A DNA stretch of 64,000 nt from Allodiplogaster sudhausi. Its lineage: Eukaryota > Nematoda > Chromadorea > Rhabditida > Diplogasteridae. Position 1 is the stretch's first letter. Each line of letters starts with the position of its first letter. The DNA lies in contig CALZFC010000010.1 of assembly GCA_945643635.1 (NCBI GenBank), forward strand, positions 369,001 to 433,000, in the 5' to 3' direction. Positions 35,446 through 46,905 of this stretch are shown here, in pieces. Below the pieces are notes generated by a model. That model was not told where the DNA came from. It searched no databases and worked only from the letters and a program-made list of their open reading frames with translations. The translations under genes were made by a program, and so were the position numbers.

Positions 35446-38372
35446 GTTTTAGTTGACTTCTTACATCGTCTTTTATGTACATATATTTCTACTTGCGAGA
35501 CATGAAACCAATTTCAGTGACGTCAACCACCACTACGACAATGACGATTACAACGACCTCAGCAATGTCCACTTCGACTTCTTCATCCTCGTCGGTTTCC
35601 ACGGCCTCTACGAGTTCAGACACTACTTCTGCATCGATAACGTCGACATCAGCCGATACTGTGATGTGCGGCCAATACATGACGGCCCAAGGAACAAATG
35701 CTGCATCAGTGTCCGTCGAATCTTATCGCTTATTTGTTGGATTTTTATTAGAACAAATAGTTTTATAGAAATGAAAGAGGATGCCATTAATACTTCTATG
35801 CCCTTATATGAATATGCATTTTCATAGAAGTATTAATGACATCCTCTTTGTTTCCTATAAAACCATTGTTGTATGGCTGGTTCAGCTGCCAAACAGTGGA
35901 TATCAAAGCGAGCTGTGCAATCGAGAGCACGAACGCCACGATCGCATGCACTTGCTCGCCAGATTATGCAGGAAGGCTTTGTACCGTAGGTCGGCTTGTT
36001 TACACTTTTTAAGGAAGACAAAATTTCGCACCTTATTGAATGAGAGAATGGAGAGAGAGCATGTGATTTGGTGATCTCATTAACATTTAAATAGATTACG
36101 ATTGTGTTTCACTCTCTTTTTAAGAAAAAAAAAAAGATTTTATAGCATATCCTGTGACCTAAAAAAAGCCATCTTGGCAACTTTGTGATATTTTTCGTCT
36201 GAAACCTTGCATCGATTTAGATGTTTCGAAGCTTCAAGTCGTCGCCAGCCTTGCGAACACGACAAAAAATGCGACGCTTGAGGTTCTCGATGCTCTTTCA
36301 TCCCTAATCCTTGCAACTCGATGTATAACAAAAAACATGGCTTCCGAGCTGATGCACAGTCCTAAATTTAGTAATATATACATATTTGTTCTTATATATA
36401 CATACATGAATAGTGAACAGAACAATAATCTTAATATCCCAGCTGATGTCCCGAAGTCATTCTGCGCCGGGCGTTTTCCGGGCGGCTTTTCAATCACTTC
36501 TTGCACCATTCGGAGAGGAGAGGCTGAGGGACTTGAGCTGGCAGCTCGAAGACATAGTAGAGTATGCGGCATTTGAACGGAAAGAGATCAAGATCGGGTA
36601 AGGGGGAGAGAGGGAGAGAGAACATTTAAGAGAGAGTGAGAGAGAGAGAGAGAAGGAAAGGGCATTATGGTGATTGTTTATAATAATATCATAAACTAAA
36701 TAAATATGAATTTAGTGACTGGTTTTCGACGCACTTCGACCCGTCTCTCGGTAATTGTTTCACTATAAATTCAAATGATTCTTTACGCGCTCGTCATATT
36801 GGGCAGCGAGGAGGTTAGACATGATATGTTTTAATCTTCCGTTTAATCAAATTTTTCAACTTGACAGGAAGTGTTGTTTATTTAACTTTTTAGCTATAAT
36901 AATATATTTAATGTTTTAGCTAAAATAATACCCTTTCTTAAAGAACTTCGAGTGAAACTTAATTCGATGCCTCATGAAAGTCCGAGATGGATTGAAGTGA
37001 GCGGTGTCAACGTCTATATCGCGCCACGTTAGTGCACCGTTTTCTTCTTCTAGTCACGTCAACTAATAAGATGCATCAATATCCTGTTGTGTTAAAGAGG
37101 CCTACATTCATCTTAATTTTTTACTCTTGAGCCGGCCAACGAATAACGATGGAGTCGCCCCTGCATTCCTCGCTGGATGCGACCTCCAGCCATTTCCAAG
37201 TGAACAAGGTGCCGCTTCGAATAGATGAGACATACAGAAAAGTACTGTATGATTTCCAGATATCAATTCGACTCCTAGGAAGTTGCGTACATTCATCAGC
37301 TGAAGTTGCCTTGTTCTATGCAGGGGGTGGCTACTCTATCGAAGTAATCAAATGCGTAAATCAAATCTGTAAATCAGATAGTAAAACTATATGTTGAAAT
37401 GCTGATATCGCTTTGTATGACTTCCTCGTGAAATCTTGTTCCAGAGCTGCTTTCGCTCGTGCCAACAAGACGTTATCTTCTCTTCGTGCGGTTGCATGGA
37501 TGCGAGTTTTACGAAGCCGAGCAATGTTCCCGGCTGCAATTATGGAACTTGTAAAAGAACTTGTATCAGATCAAAACTCTAAACATATATCTTTTAATCG
37601 TGAATATTTTCTTTCTAAAAATAAATCTTATTAAATATTATAAACAATAATGAAGGGTCGACGTGCGTGGCTGAAGCGACGGCTCGATTCGCAGAGAAAA
37701 TAAGCGAATGTTTCTGTCCACCCGCTTGCCAGACCGAACACTTCCACGTTCTCTCATCGACAGTTCAGCAGCCAACGAGGGTGAAGTCATTCTCCAGGAA
37801 GGAGAGAAAGAGAAGGGGGGGAGAAGAAAGAAGAAAGGGACATATGAGATCGATAAGATAGATAGAGGAGAGATACATATTTTTCTAAATATATATATAT
37901 ATAAAAGAAATTGCAGTTGGCTTGTGTGGATTCGACTCGATACGATTCGTATAGGACATGCAATAAGACCAGCACGGTAAGATTTTGCATTTTAAGGCGA
38001 AATATTAGTAGATATATATATGTATGTCCATAGAATAGTTTGGAAAAATAAAACAAACAATAATTTTTCTTAACTTTCTTATTAACAGAGTGAAGTTCAT
38101 GTCTACCTGAGCAGTTGTAACGTTGCCAACACTAGAGAGCACCACAGGATTTCGGTGGGAGATTTTCTTCCTTACAAAATATACTCATTTATTTCCTCAT
38201 CTATTTCATTTATCTTATTTATATCTTTCATTGTAAAATATATTTTAAGCTTAGCACTCTGATCGGTGCGATTGGCTCCTTTGGCGGTGTTTTGCTTGGA
38301 CTTTCAATCTCATTCATCGCAGAGATTCTACTCCTCCTCTTCCTTCTTTGCCAGACGAGTCAAGAAGACTGA
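33397..38372 (+). CDS. egas-like: EGAS-5: intact EGF-plus-ASC (DEG/ENaC-type) protein, 20 exons, 666 aa
   Basis: Exons: 33397-33448, 33818-33877, 34107-34249, 34432-34482, 34531-34600, 34659-34801, 34871-35006, 35518-35710, 35886-35989, 36221-36282, 36443-36597, 36716-36813, 36944-37027, 37132-37208, 37260-37343, 37445-37550, 37656-37780, 37908-37976, 38089-38154, 38250-38372. All introns are GT-AG, all phases agree, and the coding sum is 2001 bases. Order of parts: hydrophobic leader MTKTIRFIVSLILATVA; Thr/Pro linker; four cysteine-rich exons (PPETPGPAP, TTCTCALISNS, YTYRCASP, ECYQAECELSR); poly-Ser/Thr mucin-like exon; EGF-like exon (ACTCSPDYAGRLC); then the ASC ectodomain with LGNCFTIN, LNSMPHES, GSCVHSS, CFRSCQQD, SSCGCMDASF and ECFCPPAC; last, a C-terminal helix beginning LSTLIGAIGSFGG. 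These match the DEG/ENaC signatures 'GNCYTFN', 'CxxxC' fingers and the glycine-rich second membrane helix. The usual first helix with its cytosolic His-Gly motif is not seen; only the leader could serve. Expected at a cell surface, perhaps as a ligand- or touch-gated channel subunit or a channel-derived receptor. Model by eye; exon edges 10 and 13 are least sure. Confidence 0.85.
35225..35262. mobile_element. Solitary end of the TTAA transposon family
   Basis: The sequence GTAAGTTACAGACAGGCCCCC-TTAA matches the terminal repeat seen at 10102 and 28372. It lies in the EGAS-5 intron before the mucin exon. No partner end was found nearby. Confidence 0.5.
35325..35445. repeat. TA-rich microsatellite
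   Basis: A run of ATATAT and TATGATATAT words in the EGAS-5 intron before the mucin exon ends with a nearly pure (AT)n stretch. Confidence 0.95.
35774..35849. repeat. 27-bp inverted repeat (hairpin)
   Basis: Bases 35774-35800 (AAAGAGGATGCCATTAATAC...) are repeated inverted at 35823-35849, around a 22-base loop, with at most one mismatch. It lies in the intron between the mucin and EGF-like exons of EGAS-5, about 35 bases before the acceptor. Confidence 0.9.
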
Positions 38373-39361
38373 CAGCTATTAGAGAATTTGTCGTATTCTT
38401 ACAAAAGAATGTTTAGATTAATTTTTCATTGGTGTAATGTGCTAACTTTTATCATCACTGATTTAATGCACAACAGATCGATTAATGGCCAACATGGCAA
38501 TATAATGACAAATTTCGTGGACAATTATTACGCTAAAAAAGATCATCGCTAGCATAAAGATAAATTTCCTCTGCCAGTGATTATAATGCTTAAATCAAAT
38601 ATCAGCCAATCAGCAGCACATAAGCGAGGAGAAATCAAAGATGAATAGGATTAGCTGAAAAATGGAAGAACATGCTCTTTCCAGATATTACAATATGCTT
38701 GAGGTTAGAGGGCTATCAATTTCTGAATTTTCTACGCGTCAAATGCGGTTTCTGAAAAGGTGAGATGTTTCGAGATGGAAGTAAAAATTTATTCCCCTAA
38801 CAAATTTCGACAAATGGAGCAATCCGAACAAGGATCAGAAAATAGGTTCATGTGAGCGAGAAGCCGACTTGGGTTTTGGCCTGGCCAATCGTGTCTGTAT
38901 GTACATATGCTAGTACTGCCTTTCCTTGGTTTACTATACAGTCATCCCACATTTTGAATTACTCCCCGTCCTCTGGCCCGCCGGCCTCGTTGGCCGGGGC
39001 CGAGCTCAGGTCAGGGGCCTCGGCCTACTCTGGGTGCCGTGGCCGTGGATAATTGAATGAAGTTCACCAAAGCGTGACCCAATTAATGATTAAATATGCT
39101 CCGTTTTATTTCGTATGCATTACAGATGTGTTGTGCATATGACATGTCTCAATTTTGGATGGATTCTTGCCTCCAACGCAGTTATTGGGGGGGGGGGCGG
39201 GGCCGACCAAACCCACAGCCACCCCTGATTGAGAGAGCCTCCAAAAGCTTCGCCCACAAAGTTTGCTGAATACACGCTCTGAAATAAGAAATTGCGTAAA
39301 CCAGCCTTTAAAAAAATTCTCATTTACGGCGAATAAGCATATAATTTTCTTAGAGATGTTA
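38373..39361. other. Intergenic region with a GC island
   Basis: No exon is supported. A GC-rich stretch near 38965-39050 contains CCGGCCTCGTTGGCCGGGGCC-like self-complementary words, and a G run lies at 39188-39197. The remaining sequence is AT-rich. Confidence 0.5.
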
Positions 39362-41649
39362 CCTCCGTAATCTCCGGCTCGCTTCACCAGAAACTTCTGC
39401 TGAGAGGTGCGATGATTGAATCTGAAGCAGTTCCCAAGAGAAATGTCGTTGGTCATCACGATAGCTTCGCTAAAAGCCTTTCTAATAAATCGGGCGCTAG
39501 AAAGATAATTATTGATTTATTCGACCAAGATATCACAACTACTTTTAAGTACTTACGGTTGATTGCTGCTGACTCCACTCGTTGCATCCCTTTTAACGAC
39601 TTTCTTGGATGAAGCAGGCAACTCGCTACCCTTACAATTATTGAATCACGGTATTGCCAAACCAGCTATGAATGTTTAAAGAAACCATTTAACAAAAGTT
39701 CGCAGTGATCGAACTATATAATTGGAATAAGACTTCGAATGCGACGTAGTCGAAAAGGTCGTCATATGTCCAAGAGAGCTCCGCTCGTTCCGAAGGACTC
39801 AGCTGCGCAATCTCGTAGAGGAATGCAGTGTGAAAGGTCGTCGGATTCTTTACCAAGCCGACGATCTTCTTAGCAACGCAGAAAAAATAGATTTCATAAA
39901 TACTTGTTTTATATCTAACAAAATTGGGTGCTTTGCGGAAACTAATCTGAGAGCCGTACAACAATAAAAAAACAATCAATATCATATAACCAACGTCACG
40001 AATCTGAGGCCACGATAGCGGCGCAAACATTTCGTGTAGAATGTTGTACGACCGGACAGCTGAAAAAGAAAAGAATGACCAGAGCGAACTAGCTGGCACA
40101 ATTCTTTCCAATTTAGAGAATAAATTATTAATAAAAGAAGAATTTACTCAGATTGCAGGAAACGTCAGTGTAATCTGGCGAGCAAACGCACGTGAAGTTC
40201 GAGAGCTCGGAAATGCACGTGGCCGCAGGATCATGAATCTGTTTGAGGAGGAGGCTATTCGATAAGAGAAGTGAGAGATATTCGAAAGTCAATGACCCTC
40301 GTGTTCCTGCCTCTCTTCACTTGCTCTTCTTGCTCGAAGCCGTCTATTTATTTCCCAGTTCTCACCTGGCAAGGCGACGAGTGGACGATGCCATCCGGCA
40401 TTCGAATGGGCTGACACATCTCATCATCTCAAATGACCCAGAAGACCTTTTTTTTCCATTTTATAATTTATTTATAAAGAACCGGTAAAAATATAAAAAT
40501 AAAAACTAATAATTTATAAATTACATTTTTTATTAATTAAAAGTGCCATATGCTTTGCAATACTATTACACAGGTCGCCCAGTCGTACCCCGGAAGGCAT
40601 AGTTTGCTACATACAAATGATGAATTTCTAGCAAACCGCAAAAAACTTTTACAAGACGAAGCGGGAATTCAAATATTACTTTTTCACAATCGGCCGCTAA
40701 ACTCCCGGGACAGTTCCTTTAAGAGAACCTCTCCATATATCTACATTACGGCCTGCCCCAGATCCAGACGTCGGTAGATAATGATTTATCGAATGTTTCA
40801 GGAACTATTAATATTCGCCATGGCCACTGACTTGAGGAGCTTGGTGCGCTTGTGCTCGACGAAGATGTGCTGCTCAATGTTGTGCTTGACGTGGGCCTCG
40901 AGGTAGTAGTGCTGCTGGTTGTGCTCGAGCTCGGTGTGCTTGTCGTCGTCGAAGTCGACGGCGCTACAACGAAATGGTTTTTTTCTGCCAACCATAAGCT
41001 AGTAAAATTAAATTTTCATTAATGAATGGTTTTATTTCTTCATTCAAATCTTTTTATAAATGATATATCGAATGCTTCTGGAACTTTTAACATTCGTCAG
41101 TGCTAAAAGGACGACGCGTTGTATGGGTGAACCAATTTTGATAAATGAAATCGAAAAAAAAGTCCCGATTGTGGCCGGAAACGCAATGGTATCAATATAT
41201 CTAGCTTATTGGCACTGTGCTATTGGCGACTGCGCTTTTTGCCCCTGCGCGTATAATAATGACAATTGTGTGCGTACGAACAGTTTTCACATGTCTCGCC
41301 GTAGTATCCGTCGAGACAGTAACATTTGAAGGAGATTGTACCAGATGCCGCGCATTCACCACCGTTGAGGCAGGGCGAGGGCGAGCAGGCAGATTCGTAA
41401 GAAGTTAATTCGTTATAGAAATAGAAAAATATGAATTTACGCTTATAAATATTTTTTGAATGACGTTGTGCCAGAATAATTCATTAGTTCGTTGCTAAAA
41501 TTTGGATATAAATTTGTGTGAGGTCCTAAAATATACTTTTTAATCACGATGAAATATTGTTGTTCATTAAATTTAGAAAAAGTCTAACCTGTGAGAGTCT
41601 CCACGAAAGGAAGGAAAAATCCGAGAGACAAGAAAGCAAGTAGATACAT
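39362..41649 (-). pseudogene. EGAS-6: diverged 5' part of an EGF-plus-ASC gene
   Basis: The leader exon is 41649-41589 (MYLLAFLSLGFFLPFVETLT), ending in phase 1 as in the other copies. A classical six-cysteine EGF domain follows at about 41396-41290 (SPCLNGGECAASG ... CYCLDGYYGETC), then a Ser/Thr mucin exon (about 40970-40760), a second EGF-like piece (FTCVCSPDYTDVSC, near 40170), a LYEIAQLSPSERAEL exon (about 39880-39725), equivalent to the LMSRSHSS exon, and a LGNCFRFN exon (39459-39362). Nothing downstream of this exon matches the remaining ASC exons or the membrane helix, so it seems 3' truncated. Acceptor sites of some exons are unclear, notably that of the EGF exon. More distant from the cluster than the other copies are from each other. 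Confidence 0.65.
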
Positions 41650-41675
41650 TTCTTCACTGTTTTCTCCAAGCGGAC

Positions 41676-42420
41676 TCCTTAGTTCACTGACTGGCTGTCG
41701 GTGGCTTCTTATCGTTTAAAAAGGCTTTGTCTTCAAGATGCACGCCTTCGTCTCTTCTACAACATGGAAAAACGGTTCTCCAGCAAATAACTCATCTGAA
41801 CTCATAACAATGGTTTTATTTGAAAGAGCCTATGGCAGTCAAAAGACGAAAAAGAAAAATGGCAGTGAAAAGTTAAAAAAAAAGCAATTTGCCCCAAATT
41901 TTGCACAGAAGGCCTCTTTGATACCAGGAACACGGGAAAAGTTGTTGTTGTGCACTAAAGCATCGATTTCTAAAGTTAACGCATTTATAAACAATACCCG
42001 AAACATAATTGTGCTCGGATAGTGAATTCGAAATCAACTTTTCGGGGCAAGCGGGAAATCTGGATAGTGTGCTTATGGTTAGAATAAGCACACTATCTTG
42101 ATATTATTCTTTAAATTGTGTAGCATTTTCTGCTCTACAAGATACAACTACATATGTAGATATTGTTTTGAGCAAGCTCGTGCACCTAAACTTGATGAAA
42201 TGTGTTGTCATCCATTTCCAAAATGCTGGAAAAATTGGCTTTTCAAGATTTTCTCAATATGCCGCGTTTTGTGTGAAAATGTCATAGATACCTTTATTGT
42301 TGAGAGAAGAGTGGACTCCCTAGTTCATCGGCTGTCAATGGCATCTTTTCGGATGAAAAGACTTTGTCTGGCATGTCATTCCAGAAGCACGGCCTCGTCT
42401 CTTCTACATAATCATTGCTA
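41676..42420. repeat. Diverged direct repeat upstream of EGAS-6
   Basis: A segment around 41676-41830 (GGACTCCTTAGTTCACTGACTG, CTTCGTCTCTTCTACA, ACATGGAAA) recurs at about 42312-42475 in the same orientation. The first copy adjoins the EGAS-6 start, so the second may be a displaced upstream region. Confidence 0.7.
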
Positions 42421-44278
42421 CGGCAACATGGAAAGACGGTACTCCAGCTAATAACCATCTGAACTCATGACAATTGTCGACGTTTATTTTTCTCTTAAAA
42501 TAGAGCCTATCTGTAAGACTCATAATGAGGAGAGGTCCATGCAGACCTGCCCTAGATGCAAGATGGCTGATCCAAGCATTGAGAATGTAGTCAGGAATGA
42601 GGGCAGCGATGATGTTTAGCTGTGGCCGAGAGCGAAGAGAAGTGGCTCGGCACGAATCCCGAGTTCTTCCTCGCTCTGTACTCCTTGTGCTTCCTCTGCC
42701 AGTCGTGCAATGTTTGCATTTTCGTTCAATCTCTATCAGTTAGTTTTTCTTTATCTCATCACCGTTCTCTTCAATTCTATTTTCTTTCCCATATACCCAT
42801 TTTCCTTTGAGACAATCGTTCTTTTATACATACACTTGCATCCTCTCTCAACAACGAGTACAGTAAAAATGAATCATTCTAATAGAAGCGAATAATCTGC
42901 AGTCCAGGTGGAAATCGATGGTTGCCCTCTGAGTGTCACCAGTTTCGGCATGACTCAGAATGGAAAGGTAAGTGTCAAAAGAAGGACATTTTGAAATACT
43001 TCGTATAAAGATAATTTTTTGTTTAACGCAAAATCCAAACGGAACAGCGATGAAACTTTAGCATCCTACAAAACAGGAATCCCTCGATCGTTCACGAGTT
43101 TTTTTCGATGCATTAAAAAAAATTCAAAGCTTTTTTCTTTAATTCTGCTGTTTGAAGCACATGAAACTGTGTGCCTTCCACAGAGCCGAGGCTGAAACAA
43201 GAAGCAGCTGGACATACTCAACCGACGAAAGTTTGCTACGAACTGCAAACTAAATGTGCAGCATCTCGTGTCTAAATAGTGACGAATTATGTTGGCATAT
43301 GTTTCGTTAAGAGAGAAGAGTGATCTATAGATCCACCTAAAGAGTCCAGCTCCTCAATATGAAATCGTTAGACCCAACTGCCATCGATTCGCTGAATTGT
43401 TCAGACACTTTCACATTTGTTTGCAGTTTATTGGTTTCCACTTGAGCAAATCAATTTTTGTTTATTTCGTACGCGTATTTATTCTTCTTGCTGGGGTGAA
43501 ATTTATGATATTATGTAAACTATTTTAGTTTCAAGTTTCAGTCTCACTTGAAAGTATAACTAATTGCAGAAACTAACTAGTGCTAAGCAGAGCCAACATC
43601 AAAGCGGCAAAGCCATTATGCGTTCTGGCTTCTCGCAGTGGTACCTGACTCCCTCCTTTCCCTCCTTCCATCACCTCTCTCTCTCTCTCTCTCTCTCTCT
43701 CCTTCCGTCAATATCTGTCGCTCGGTCACATTCTTTTTCTTAGCCGTTTAAACATTCCTCCGCTAGTTGGAATTGCTTTGACCAGGTGGTTAATTAGAAT
43801 TCATAAAACATTTATAAGTTCGCAATTTTTGTTTAAAAAAATAGGTTTCACAAAGGTTCAGTGTCTCGATGTTGCCAGAGCAACATCATTCATGAATATT
43901 TTCCCCTAACATTTATTTTTCTTGGCCAGGTGCAAATATCCGCTGTAGCCATTTTCTTTTCCAAAAACAGTATCTTTCCTACATGCATGTATGTATGTCG
44001 CTGCAAAATTCAATGCGCAGGAAAATGCGGCAAGCTATTTCATTTTTTACCTTAATTTTTTTCTTTAATTTTTTCTTCTTTAATCATTGTGAAAAATTTT
44101 TAATTAATCAATCTGCAAATTCGAAAAAAGAGGGTTGAAATTTTAACTTGGATTTTGCATTATGCGCTCCTTATGCACTCAATTTGGATTTTTTTCTGTA
44201 GAATATCTTTGTCTTCAATCGCATACATTGGCCGTATACTTTTCAATGTTTTCAGGCTGTTGAACTGTTACTGAGGAG
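42421..44278. other. Region with two possible orphan exons
   Basis: A frame at 42622-42720 reads ESEEKWLGTNPEFFLALYS. A second segment, 42906-42967, bounded by TGCAG and a good donor (AAGGTAAGTG), reads VEIDGCPLSVTSFGMTQNGK. They could be exons of one gene, but no start, partner exon or family was recognised. A CT microsatellite lies at 43674-43702. Elsewhere nothing is supported. Confidence 0.3.
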
Positions 44279-45965
44279 ATGCTGACCTTGCCGGAAATTC
44301 CCCTCTCTCTCGTTTTCTATGCTCTGCTTGGCTTTCCTCTCTTCCTGGTCTACATCTTCACCGTAGTTGTCATTCTGCTCCCTCGTTATCGCACTTCCTT
44401 CCACTCCACATTCTACCGCCTTTTCGCATTTGGTGGCATGCTGGTTAGTTCCAATAGAGACCGAGTGAACTTGTTCTCATTTGTAAACGTTTAAGTAAAT
44501 TGTCTTTTTTGTCTATGTTTTATACCCAAAAAAGTAATGTACACATGTGCGTTGATGTAAGCATGCTGGATTAGTTCATCTAATGGTAAAATTCAGGATT
44601 GCACCAATTACGTGGTGTTCAGCCTAGCGTACAAACTCGCAGTGTTTCCTCACATCAATGACTTCTACTACTCCTTCGAGCCTTCCTGGATGACCACCGC
44701 ACTCAATGCGTAGGAAGCTGTAGTAGTCGGATTGTGTCAAATACATATGTTTGAGGCTGTCCTACTACTTGCCCGTTTGCCAGGAAGTCACGAACATCCA
44801 TATCGCCCTCAACCGAATGACGGCCACTCTATTTTTTGCGCGGCATAAACTTGTTCAAACTACTTTTTAATGCCATATCATGTTTTTTTCAAGTTTTTTG
44901 ATTGTGTCTAACTTTAAAGAAATTAATTAAGATTTGGCGCTACTACTTGCCCATTGCCCCCTTTACCATTCTTCTGTTGTCCTTCTCACCTACGTGGTTT
45001 CTCTTCGACACGGCCGCCTTCTTTCAGCCATACACATTTGCGGATAGTAATCAGACCATTTTCCTTTTCAACATGGACTTTGACAAACGGCCATGGGTTA
45101 GTCTTGGTATCTTTGGATTGACTAGTATGTTTGTACATACTACTACATACATAATATTTTTTATTGTAAGTTATTCCCGAATTCTTTCTCTGCCATACCT
45201 ATGTAGGGCAATCTTTGAATGAATGTTCCATCCAGATTGACAATGCTGCGGTGACAATGTGGTCAATGTTCATTCCTCCGCTCATTGCACTCGCCATCTA
45301 TGGCATCTCTGCACTCGGCATGCTGACACGGAGTGCCGGGTGCGTCCACCATTAGCCAAGACAACAATCAAACTGGAACAATCAAGCCTTGCAGCGCGAC
45401 ATCCGTTCACCAGCGAAAGCTTCTCAAGCTTGGCTTTGCTCTTCTTTTCGTCAACCTCGCACCTATTTCATTCCAGGTTTGTGTGATTTCATTCATTAAT
45501 TTATAATTTTTTAATGAATAAACTAATCAGTGTTTTTAATGAAGTGAATAAAGTTCAGCTGATGTATCTGATCTTCCCGTACACACTGGAATTCGATGCG
45601 ATCATGTTCGTGCAGCTGCCACTGGTCTGCGACATCAAGTGCCTCTCTCCCGTCGTCATCGCTCTCGCCATGAATGACACCATCCGAGACAAGGTCGGCG
45701 ACCTCTCTTCCTCTCTCTTCCGCCATGCTGCCAAAGCCTTCCGTTATTTCAGGACAACAGTCAATTTCTTGTTATTATTTCAATAATCGGTGTAGACTCC
45801 ATTTTATATGAATTGCAGGTGCTTGAGTCACTCGGAATACGAAGAGCGGCCCGGTCTGTGTTGAAGATCGGCCGACAGACAGAAGGAGATTCCAGATCAG
45901 CCGCGCCCACTCAACTTGTCTCCTCCATCTCTCATGGATCACCACGAACACCACGAAATCATTGA
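44279..45965 (+). pseudogene. SRG-superfamily serpentine chemoreceptor with one frameshift
   Basis: Exons: 44279-44443, 44597-44709, 44756-44852, 44932-45096, 45236-45476, 45559-45693, 45819-45965. Seven hydrophobic segments can be placed: FYALLGFPLFLVYIFTVVV; CTNYVVFSLAY; the region around LNRMTATLFF, a hallmark between helices 3 and 4; YYLPIAPFTILLLSF; MWSMFIPPLIALAIYG; LGFALLFVNLAPISF; and KCLSPVVIALAMND. This is the layout of nematode SRG/SRV-type chemosensory receptors expressed in sensory neurons. The intron after exon 2 is only 46 bases. Exon 5 contains one base too many or too few near 45336-45350: the frame through SALGMLTRSAG meets a TAG, while the family-like continuation (ISQDNNQTGTIKP, RKLLKLGFALLF) is in the neighbouring frame. 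Either a recent pseudogene or a sequence error. About 350 residues if repaired, the usual size. Confidence 0.75.
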
Positions 45966-46544
45966 GCAGCTCCCCTCCCCTTTCCCACCATCCAAGATGG
46001 CCTCCATGTCAGATTACAAAGAAGTTTTGTTCCTCACCTGTTGCTGAATGTAAAAAAAATTTCATTTATTCTCTATGGTACATCAATGACCTTTCATGCA
46101 CCTTACTCAACTTTCAAGATTTAATTTCTAATACTTTTGAGTGAACAGAAACATTGACACTGTGCAAAAATTTGTTGACAAGAAAACCTTAGACTTGAGG
46201 AGAATTTGTGAACAACAAAGATCATTTACATAAACTTTGAGAATGAACACAGGCTTTGGATGAAAAACAAGGTGAGGGAAGCATTGATCTAGCAGAAAGC
46301 ATAACATGTTTTCAGTGTTCTTCAAGGTTATTAACCGTTGATTCCTCTTCTATACTCGAATACGAACAATTGATCATTCATTTTCTTCATTTAAATTTCC
46401 AGTTTAATGCCGCACGAAGAATACCCGAATATGAGAAATTGCAATGGAAACTCAAATGAATATATTCATAATACAAAATCGACAAACATTTATGCAGGAA
46501 ATGCTTGGGAGGATGGTGGGGCGGGAGAAGAGGTCTGGGGTTAT
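45966..46544. other. Spacer with no recognised gene
   Basis: AT-rich sequence between the chemoreceptor and the MSP pseudogene. No repeats or exons identified. Confidence 0.5.
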
Positions 46545-46905
46545 TCAAGGGTTGTACTCGATGGGGAGGTTCTTGCGGCGGACCATGCCGTCGCCCTGGA
46601 ACCACTCGCGGCGGAACTGCTTGGCGGCTCCGTCCGGGGTGTTGGTCCACTCGATGGTGATGCGATCGTTGTTCGTGTCCTCCTGGAAATATCTATGGTT
46701 AAGGTTAACAACAAGTAAAATGAAGATGTTATTAAATTAAGATCATAATATCAAATTTAAGAGATTATTCATACTGAAATTTATTTTTATGAATATATTA
46801 CCTGGCCATAGGCGAAGGCAGCGCAGGAGACAGCAACGAGGACGGGCTCCTTAGGGTCGAGGACACCGCTCGCGGGGTCAACTCAGAGACGCTTCACGTT
46901 GGTGG
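46545..46905 (-). pseudogene. msp: Major sperm protein pseudogene (exons 2-3)
   Basis: The third exon (46682-46545) is complete and identical in reading to the intact MSP ([20 protein letters not shown] to LPIEYNP). Exon 2 (46905-46802) is present only from about NVKRL onward, with GGA of LGVDP changed to TGA, giving a premature stop. It ends abruptly at about 46905, where plus-strand sequence of another gene begins. Exon 1 is absent. MSP is the cytoskeletal and signalling protein of amoeboid nematode sperm. Confidence 0.93.

Noticed and set aside
40041..40488. Plus-strand frames across EGAS-6
   Set aside because: No splice signals or motifs. The minus strand of the same stretch carries the EGF-like FTCVCSPDYTD piece.
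46407..46718. Plus-strand frames over the MSP pseudogene (Ala/Val-rich)
   Set aside because: They are antisense shadows of the GC-rich MSP exon 3. The same shadow appears at 50692 and 52272.
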